From Bacteroidota bacterium (lineage in GTDB: Bacteria > Bacteroidota > Ignavibacteria > Kapaibacteriales > UBA2268), in NCBI GenBank assembly GCA_024280675.1, contig JAJRPT010000050.1, positions 1-10,652 of the forward strand: a stretch of DNA of 10,652 nucleotides. The letters run 5' to 3'. The notes beneath the pieces are model-generated. The model did no database searches and was not told where the DNA came from. It saw only the letters and a program-made list of their open reading frames with translations. The translations under genes were made by a program, and so were the position numbers. Shown one piece after another: positions 6,458 to 10,652 of this stretch (position 1 is its first letter; every line of letters begins with the position of its first letter).

Positions 6458-7666
6458 TTACAAAATTAGTGAATCTGGGAGATTAATATTGTGATTTTCT
6501 GGAAGTGTTAAAAACTCTAAAAATTCTCCAATAAGAAAAAATGATCCACAAATAATTGTATGGTTTTCAGTGTCAATAATTTCTTGATAAGATTTTAATC
6601 TCCTGTAATTCATGCCCAATTCACGCCCAATATAAGCCATATCGTTAATGCTAGCATTTCTTTTTTGAGCGCTTTTGACTAAAAGTAATTGCTTGCAAAT
6701 TGGCTTCAGAATCTTCATCGACAAATAATAATTTTTGTCTTTCATTGATGTGAAAACAATGTCGAATTTCTGCCCAGGATAATCTGATTGGACTTGTTTG
6801 ACCAAAGCAGAAAATGACTCAGGATTATGACCAGTGTCCAAAATTAATTTTGGCTCGTCTCTGATTAGTTCGATTCTTCCGAAATATCCCGTGTTTCGTA
6901 AAATATTTTTTAAGCCGTCTTGGTAATTATTCTCAGACCAATTAAACTTATTTCTAATACTCAAAAGAATCTGGCGGGCTAATTCACGGTTAGATTCTTT
7001 GTGGTCTTCTTTGTGAGATTCTTTTTTCCCAATGTACTTTACATTAAATCTGTCAAAAACTTGCTTGGCTTCCTTTGGCACATTTCCAATAAAGCAAGGG
7101 ACGCTCTCTTTTATTATCCCAGCTTTTTCCTTCGCAACAGATTCTATTTCATCGCCCAAAAACTCGGAATGATCCAAAGCTATTGAAGTGATGCCACAAC
7201 AAAGGGGGCTAATCACATTGGTGGAATCAAGCCGTCCGCCCAGCCCGGTTTCGATTATTGCAATATCGACTTTTTGCTCAGAAAAATATTCAAATGCCAT
7301 GGCAGTTGTAATTTCATAAAATGTTGCTTCCAGTTCGTTGGATGGTGCTTGTAATTTTTCCCAGATTGTGAGTATCTCCTCGCCGGAAATCACGCGGCCA
7401 TTTATGCGGATTCTTTCATTGAATTTCAAAATATGTGGCGATGTGTAAAGCCCGACTTTGTGATCGGCTTCGGTCAAAACAGATGAAATAATTGAACAAA
7501 CCTCGCCCTTGCCATTTGTCCCCGCAATGTGAATGGTGGGGAAACTCAGGTGCGGATCGCCCAGCCCCTTCAGCAAATCGTGAGTTCGCTCCAGCCCTGG
7601 TTTTATTCCCAAACGCTGGCGGGAGAAGAGGTTTTTTAATAGTTCTTCAATCATTTCTTCAATCAT
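6458..7666 (-). CDS. folC: Folylpolyglutamate synthase / dihydrofolate synthase
   Basis: FolC adds glutamates to (dihydro)pteroate and tetrahydrofolate with ATP, keeping folates in the cell and usable by enzymes such as PurH. The 402-residue product has the Mur-ligase-like layout: a P-loop region HIAGTNGKG (46-54), YTSPHILKFNERIRI (74-88), ETGLGGRLDSTN (139-150), LDH with EKAGIIKE (164-187), GRIE (263-266) and LDTGHNP (276-282). The residue after the P-loop GKG is Glu55 (GAG), where the family almost always has Ser; this could affect nucleotide/Mg binding. The gene opens with a 12-base tandem duplication, ATGATTGAAGAA twice, so a second in-frame start exists 4 codons in. The first has GGTGA upstream and was chosen. 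It lies 28 bp ahead of purH, suggesting a folate/purine operon. Confidence 0.95.
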   Translation of the reverse strand: MIEEMIEELLKNLFSRQRLGIKPGLERTHDLLKGLGDPHLSFPTIHIAGTNGKGEVCSIISSVLTEADHKVGLYTSPHILKFNERIRINGRVISGEEILTIWEKLQAPSNELEATFYEITTAMAFEYFSEQKVDIAIIETGLGGRLDSTNVISPLCCGITSIALDHSEFLGDEIESVAKEKAGIIKESVPCFIGNVPKEAKQVFDRFNVKYIGKKESHKEDHKESNRELARQILLSIRNKFNWSENNYQDGLKNILRNTGYFGRIELIRDEPKLILDTGHNPESFSALVKQVQSDYPGQKFDIVFTSMKDKNYYLSMKILKPICKQLLLVKSAQKRNASINDMAYIGRELGMNYRRLKSYQEIIDTENHTIICGSFFLIGEFLEFLTLPENHNINLPDSLIL

Positions 7667-7785
7667 TAATTATCATCACCGGTAGAATTTCGCCCAGCAA
7701 GATAAGGAAAATTTGGGATGTGGTGAAAAAAAAGAAATTCTACGCATTAAAAAGTCACAATGACCCCACGGCTGTGGGTTAGCTG
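7667..7785. other. Gap between the lipoprotein gene and folC
   Basis: These 119 bp carry a terminator-like pair of hairpins next to the lipoprotein stop (7749-7778) and must also hold any folC promoter. No exact TAnnTTTG element was found there, so the folC promoter is not identified. No additional coding region is credible. Confidence 0.5.
7749..7778 (-). terminator. Candidate intrinsic terminator of the 7786-8415 lipoprotein gene
   Basis: Reading the minus strand just past the stop, CCCAC-AGCC-GTGGG (7778-7765) is followed immediately by GTCA-TTG-TGAC (7764-7754) and then TTTTT (7753-7749). The run of T directly after the second hairpin and the position ~7 bases after the gene fit a terminator. 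The individual stems are only 5 and 4 bp. Confidence 0.42.
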
Positions 7786-8415
7786 TTATTTTGTGGGTGG
7801 GTAATCCAATATTTCAATCGTGCTTAATTGATGTAATTTTATTTCAATCGTATCTTTCCCAAAAAAATATTTGAAATAGACGAACCCATACTTTTCATTG
7901 AAATAATATGTGGACGAGAATTTGCCTTCCGAAGAGCTTCCCACAGCATTTATCACCCAAGATGAATCTTTTAATAATTTTGGCAGGTACGTAATCTTTC
8001 CAACTACTTCAAGTGTGCCTTCAACACCAATATTGTCAATACTATTGTCTTGAGAATCAGTTTTATAATTTGACTTATAAGAATCGCCAATTATGACAGG
8101 AAAACGTACTTCAGGATGGGGGACAAGCTCCGTTTGTTCAAGATACAAGCCGAAGAGGGAAGGTAGTTTTACGACGCTTGAGTTGTTGGTAAATCTTTTC
8201 TCACTTGTAAAATCAGCTTTTATACCATTGTCGAAAGAGTTGAAGCTCCAAATTAATTTAGGATACCAAGAATCAGATTTATGCAAAGACAAAGTGTCAG
8301 TTCTGTCAATGCTACTATTCTTTACAGTAAACTTCCAGCCAAGACTCCCATCGTATATCTCGCCAGAACTACAGGAAAGCAAACTGGATATCAAGAAAAA
8401 ATAAAAATATTTCAT
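7786..8415 (-). CDS. Predicted lipoprotein of unknown function
   Basis: I do not recognise the family. The 209-residue product starts with a very short export signal, MKYFYFFLISSLLSC, with a lipobox ending at Cys15, then SSGE. The mature part is soluble, rich in Ser, Asp, Lys and aromatic residues, with beta-type patterns (GTLEVVGKITYLPK, KYGFVYFKYFFGKDTIEIKL) and no further membrane segment or cysteine. It is therefore probably a beta-rich protein anchored in the cell envelope. The start has a good Shine-Dalgarno, AAGGAA, 8 bases before the ATG. It is visibly more AT-rich than folC and purH. It lies about 70 bp from a direct repeat holding a broken rho 3' end, in the same arrangement as the lipoprotein gene at 9467-10333. 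It is followed by its own candidate terminator, so it is likely monocistronic. Confidence 0.8.
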   Translation of the reverse strand: MKYFYFFLISSLLSCSSGEIYDGSLGWKFTVKNSSIDRTDTLSLHKSDSWYPKLIWSFNSFDNGIKADFTSEKRFTNNSSVVKLPSLFGLYLEQTELVPHPEVRFPVIIGDSYKSNYKTDSQDNSIDNIGVEGTLEVVGKITYLPKLLKDSSWVINAVGSSSEGKFSSTYYFNEKYGFVYFKYFFGKDTIEIKLHQLSTIEILDYPPTK

Positions 8416-8458
8416 CTTAGTTTCCTTTTTTTAAAGATAATTAATGTTTTGCTAATTT

Positions 8459-8487
8459 ATTATATGAATCATTTTCAATATACACAA
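8459..8487 (-). promoter_or_regulatory. Weak candidate promoter of the 7786-8415 lipoprotein gene
   Basis: On the minus strand TATAAT (8464-8459) lies 17 bases after TTGTGT (8487-8482), the classical -10/-35 spacing, with a ~40-base leader. AT-rich DNA produces such matches often, and the lineage may prefer TAnnTTTG, so this is tentative. The -35 would fall at the edge of the direct repeat that starts at 8486. Confidence 0.22.
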
Positions 8488-8540
8488 AAAAAACATATCC
8501 TAATTATATTTTAAAATAAATGGAAATATTTTATAATTCA

Positions 8541-8556
8541 TATGTCGCAATGCGAC
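8541..8556. repeat. Small perfect hairpin TGTCGC-AAT-GCGACA
   Basis: A 6-bp perfect stem with a 3-base loop (8543/8544 to 8556) lies next to the rho terminator. Copy 2 of the direct repeat keeps only CACAATGCGA, so the stem is lost there. It may be the second part of a tandem terminator or a short protein-binding site; nothing further can be said. Confidence 0.4.
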
Positions 8557-8591
8557 AAAAAGCTGATACTTTGTAGAAATGTCAGCTTTTG
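8557..8591 (-). terminator. Intrinsic terminator downstream of the rho 3' end (usable in both directions)
   Basis: A perfect 9-bp inverted repeat, AAAAGCTGA (8558-8566) and TCAGCTTTT (8582-8590), has a 15-base loop. On the minus strand the second arm runs into a T-run (TCAGCTTTTTG). It lies ~28 bases after the ancestral rho stop at 8618, where a terminator belongs. On the plus strand it also ends in TTTT. In direct repeat copy 2 one arm has been deleted. Confidence 0.6.
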
Positions 8592-8617
8592 TTGAAATTT
8601 GGGATGTTAAGGTGATT

Positions 8618-9001
8618 TTAAGAGTTCATATTGTTCAAAAATTGTTCGTTGTCCCACCTATGCCACGGGTGCGGTTGAGAATGAACTCCAGCCTCCTTTT
8701 CGCCAGGGCTGGGGGCATGTCGGCAAGGACCTTGCGGAGTACCATAGACCTTGTTCAGCTCGGTTTGGGATTGGAGAAAATCCTCGCGGGAAGGAGGAGA
8801 CCGAGTTCCAGATTTGTTCACGTCGATGGCTGGGGCAAAACTCTGCACTCCGAAATTATGCGGTTGAGAACTAGTTCCATGTTTCCAGTTCCTTTGAATT
8901 CCTCGAAAATTACCTCGTCCATTCGTGAGCCGGTTTCGACGAGTGCTGTGGCGATGATGGTGTTTATTAAATCAGCCCCAAGTTTTTTGGCAAGGGGCTG
9001 A
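8618..9001 (-). pseudogene. rho: Frameshifted 3' fragment of the transcription termination factor Rho gene
   Basis: The minus strand encodes the last ~120 residues of Rho, the RNA helicase that ends transcription, split over three frames. From 9000 one frame reads TIIATALVETGSRMDEVIF then EEFKGTGNMELVLNR and stops at 8818. A second frame (from 8848) picks up PAIDVNKSGTR, then REDFLQSQTELNKV. A third (from 8742) gives VLRKVLADMPPALAKRR then LEFILNRTRG. The second frame resumes for DNEQFLNNMNS and a stop at 8618. Lesions visible against the Rho pattern are a +2 insertion near 8833, a 4-codon insertion (SPPS) after SGTR, a +1 near 8745 and a 2-base shift after RTRG. The 5' two-thirds of rho, including the Walker motifs, are absent, so it cannot encode a working Rho. 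It is more GC-rich than the genes on either side. Confidence 0.92.
8973..9000. terminator. GC-rich hairpin at the broken 5' edge of the rho fragment
   Basis: CAGCCCC (8973-8979) and GGGGCTG (8994-9000) form a perfect 7-bp stem with a 14-base loop. On the minus strand it lies 22 bases after the stop of the 9022-9453 gene and is followed by ATTTAAT, so it could end that operon. It sits at the exact edge where Rho similarity fades, so it could instead mark the rearrangement junction. Confidence 0.35.
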
Positions 9002-9021
9002 ATTGTTAGCTTAATGATTGT

Positions 9022-9453
9022 TTAAAATGAATGTTCATACAAAAACTCAATATTTTGTTCTTTGTTGAATATAAATAAGTGATTTGTTAGTTCATCCATT
9101 TTCCTGTATTTTCTTGCAACACTTCCTAATGTAAACAGTTTTTCATTTAATGTAATCTCATAATTATGGTCACTTAATTGTCTAATTTTTATAATTAATC
9201 CAGAATGTATTAGAAATTCAGGAATAGCATATAAAGAATATTCAGACTTATCTATTTTAAGCGTTCGATAACCTATTTTACTTAGCTCTAAAGACCAAAG
9301 ATTTAACAATTCTTTATCTGAACGACTAGTCACTAAAACTTTTATGTCATAATTGTCAGATTTAATACTTGGTTTTAACCTCAGACTCACAAAATAATAT
9401 AGAGTTGGTATTAAAAAAATACTAAAAATGAGAGATATTATAATTACATCCAT
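9022..9453 (-). CDS. Small membrane-anchored protein of unknown function
   Basis: I do not recognise this 143-residue protein. It has one N-terminal hydrophobic segment (about 3-25, VIIISLIFSIFLIPTLYYFV) and then a polar, mixed alpha/beta domain (IKVLVTSRSDKELLNLW, later LIIKIRQLSDHNYEITLNEK) rich in Lys, Ile and Leu. The segment lacks a lipobox or a clear cleavage site, so it is probably a signal anchor with the domain on one side of the membrane. Its ATG lies 13 bases after the stop of the upstream lipoprotein gene, with an AGG Shine-Dalgarno in the gap (revcomp of 9462-9464), so the two are almost certainly cotranscribed. Codon use is very AT-rich. An accessory or immunity-like partner to the upstream gene is conceivable but nothing in the sequence proves it. 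Confidence 0.75.
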   Translation of the reverse strand: MDVIIISLIFSIFLIPTLYYFVSLRLKPSIKSDNYDIKVLVTSRSDKELLNLWSLELSKIGYRTLKIDKSEYSLYAIPEFLIHSGLIIKIRQLSDHNYEITLNEKLFTLGSVARKYRKMDELTNHLFIFNKEQNIEFLYEHSF

Positions 9454-9466
9454 GAAAAATACCTAA

Positions 9467-10333
9467 TTAACAAATCCATGCACCACATTGAGGGCAAGTA
9501 CATTCTACAAGAAGCAAAGCTGCACCAGCTGAGGTGAAAATAGCACCAACCCCACCCATCATATCAGCAGCCGCAACAAACATGCCATTTATTACATCCT
9601 GTTCTGTTATCTGTAATTGCGACTTCTGTTTTTTACGAACTGATGAATTAGGGTCACTTATAAAATTTGCCCAGTAATCTTTGCTATAATTATATACGCC
9701 TGTACATCCAGCAAGAAAATTATCACCATTTACAAAATTATATTCCGCTGGGAATCCAGCGACAATATTGTCAAAAGTACTTGCATCTTCATTTTCAAAA
9801 GCTGTAATCATAGGCTCAAGTTCATCAAAATTACTTTGTGACAAATAACCTAATCTAACCTTTTCATTTAGAATAGCTCTGAAATCTAAAAAACCTTCCA
9901 CATAATCTATATTATCAATAGTAGTTTTAAATGCACCTAAATTTGTAAAAACTTCATTGAGTTTGTCAAATTCATTTTGCACCTCTAAAGGATTCTTTCC
10001 TTTTGAAATTAAAAATTGAGTGGTTTTAGCTTGTAATTCTTGGTATACAGCAAGCGTTAATTCCTTTTCGCCATTTACAACCACTGTTTTACCAACAAGA
10101 TGAGATGAGGCATGTGGCAGGTATGAATTATGAATATAAGCTAACCCCTCATTATGAAATTCCCCTTCAGCAGTCGCAAATTGATTCCATGTTTGATTTA
10201 GCCCTGTAATATTAACTGGATTTAAATCATTCTCTGAAATACTACCGCTCTGTAATTTATCTTCCGAGCAAGAATAGAAAGTAAGTCCTGTAACAAACAG
10301 AACAAAAAATGCAAAATAATTTTGCTTTTTCAT
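9467..10333 (-). CDS. Predicted lipoprotein with a hydrophobic, Cys-rich C-terminus, unknown function
   Basis: This 288-residue product is not recognised. Residues 1-22 (MKKQNYFAFFVLFVTGLTFY then SC) are a clear lipoprotein signal with the probable acylated Cys at 22, followed by SEDK. Residues ~30-250 are acidic and Asn/Phe-rich, likely helical, with no motif I can name. The last ~35 residues change character: a small-residue/hydrophobic stretch (MMGGVGAIFTSAGAALLLV) then ECTCPQCGAWIC at the very end, four cysteines in 11 residues including a CPxC pair like a zinc knuckle or redox motif. The ORF ends cleanly at TAA, so the Cys tail is not a frameshift artefact. AAGGAA (revcomp of 10341-10346) precedes the ATG by 7 bases. 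With the downstream small membrane protein it forms a two-gene, AT-rich cassette enclosed by direct repeats carrying rho 3' ends. Confidence 0.8.
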   Translation of the reverse strand: MKKQNYFAFFVLFVTGLTFYSCSEDKLQSGSISENDLNPVNITGLNQTWNQFATAEGEFHNEGLAYIHNSYLPHASSHLVGKTVVVNGEKELTLAVYQELQAKTTQFLISKGKNPLEVQNEFDKLNEVFTNLGAFKTTIDNIDYVEGFLDFRAILNEKVRLGYLSQSNFDELEPMITAFENEDASTFDNIVAGFPAEYNFVNGDNFLAGCTGVYNYSKDYWANFISDPNSSVRKKQKSQLQITEQDVINGMFVAAADMMGGVGAIFTSAGAALLLVECTCPQCGAWIC

Positions 10334-10466
10334 AAAAACGTTCCTTATTAATTATTAAAAATTATAACACTGGTTGGGGAAAAGAAGATGCGGACAAGTG
10401 TCGTTTTTGAGTTATTTACCTACATTTCTTTTCCTTCCCTTAACTCGGATACCAAAGTAAGTAAAA
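10334..10466. other. Upstream region of the Cys-tailed lipoprotein gene
   Basis: These 133 bp contain the Shine-Dalgarno and a TATAAT (minus strand, 10366-10361) about 27 bases before the start codon, without a matching -35 at 16-18 bases. No coding region or RNA gene was seen. It joins direct repeat copy 2 at 10467. Confidence 0.4.
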
Positions 10467-10652
10467 AAAAAAAACATATCCTAATTATATTTTATTTATT
10501 TTTCCACAATGCGAAAAAGCTGATGATTTTAAGAATTCATGGTGTTCAAAAATTGTTCGTTGTCCCACCGATGCCACGGGTGCGGTTGAGCATGAACTCC
10601 AGCCTCCTTTTCGCCAGGGCTGGGGGCATGTCGGCAAGGACCTTGCGGAGTA
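10467..10652. repeat. Direct repeat copy 2 (AT-rich edge plus rho 3' end), cut by the window edge
   Basis: This is the partner of 8486-8741. It shares the 28-base outer edge and the rho 3' end, with a shorter middle (46 bases of copy 1 are missing between GCTGAT and GATTTTAAG). The final 61 bases (10592-10652) are identical to 8681-8741, then the window stops. Confidence 0.92.
10529..10652 (-). pseudogene. rho: 3' end of a second rho copy, probably also frame-shifted
   Basis: The minus strand from the window edge reads LRKVLADMPPALAKRR, LEFMLNRTRG, then IGGTTNNF and a stop. The Rho-like ending DNEQFLNTMNS with its stop (10529-10531) is in another frame. The same 2-base shift after RTRG occurs in copy 1, so the lesion predates the duplication, or this is the organism's functional rho with an altered last few residues. 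Only ~40 codons are inside the window, so whether the rest of the gene is intact cannot be judged. The downstream terminator arm kept in copy 1 is deleted here. Confidence 0.7.

Larger units (their letters stand above)
8486..8741. repeat. Direct repeat copy 1 (AT-rich edge plus rho 3' end)
   Basis: This copy is shared with 10467-10652. The outer edge is 28 identical bases (A8 then CATATCCTAATTATATTTTA, 8486-8513 and 10467-10494). A variable middle follows, then the rho 3' end, with the last 61 bases (8681-8741) identical to 10592-10652, the window end. Copy 1 contains 46 bases (8568-8613) that copy 2 lacks, including one arm of a terminator hairpin. Homology may extend beyond 8741, but the partner is cut by the window edge. 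Confidence 0.92.

Noticed and set aside
7492..7782. Plus-strand open frame over the folC start and the gap
   Set aside because: It lies opposite the conserved FolC P-loop region and runs through the candidate terminator; no ribosome binding site or similarity was seen.
8579..9001. Plus-strand open frame of 140 codons
   Set aside because: It is the antisense of the rho fragment, whose minus-strand translation matches Rho in three frames, and it has no ribosome binding site or family match.

Overview
The window reads as a bacterial chromosomal contig, probably from the Bacteroidota/Ignavibacteriota/Kapabacteria side of the tree. This placement is inferred. Two upstream regions carry the TAnnTTTG type -7 promoter element of that lineage, the predicted lipoproteins have short Ser-Cys lipoboxes, and PurH, FolC and S4 look like that group. 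A flagellar export gene (flhA) means a flagellated member, not a typical gut Bacteroides. Both window ends lie in repeated DNA: a tandem array on the left, and on the right the first 61 bases of an exact repeat. This is what a contig broken at repeats would look like.

Layout. (1) 1-523: five head-to-tail units of about 105 bp derived from the 3' end of the neighbouring gene, one of them carrying a foreign insert. (2) 449-1183, minus: a 244-residue protein with a terminase-small-subunit-like DNA-binding N-terminus, apparently an orphan phage-type gene. (3) 1184-1493: a regulatory gap with a possible flagellar sigma-28 promoter, then flhA (1494-3665, plus). (4) 3782-4072, plus: a minimal J-domain protein with its own Bacteroidota-type promoter, running convergently into rpsD. 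(5) 4110-7666, minus: rpsD, purH and folC. folC and purH are 28 bp apart and probably cotranscribed. rpsD has its own promoter and stands apart from the usual ribosomal-protein/rpoA operon. (6) 7786-8415, minus: an unknown lipoprotein. (7) 8486-10652: two direct-repeat copies containing the 3' end of rho, the first clearly a frameshifted pseudogene. Between them lie two AT-rich unknown genes: a predicted lipoprotein with a Cys-rich C-terminus (9467-10333) and a small membrane-anchored protein (9022-9453).

The core of the window is housekeeping: purine synthesis (PurH makes and uses 10-formyl-THF-dependent intermediates), folate polyglutamylation (FolC), ribosome assembly (S4) and flagellar protein export (FlhA). 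FolC and PurH belong together functionally, because PurH consumes a folate cofactor that FolC retains in the cell by adding glutamates. The flanks are accessory and rearranged. The most unusual feature is the right flank, where decayed rho 3' ends sit upstream of each of two lipoprotein genes, as if rho fragments marked the edges of gene cassettes. The second is the left flank, where the tail of a phage-like gene has been amplified in frame-preserving 105-bp units.
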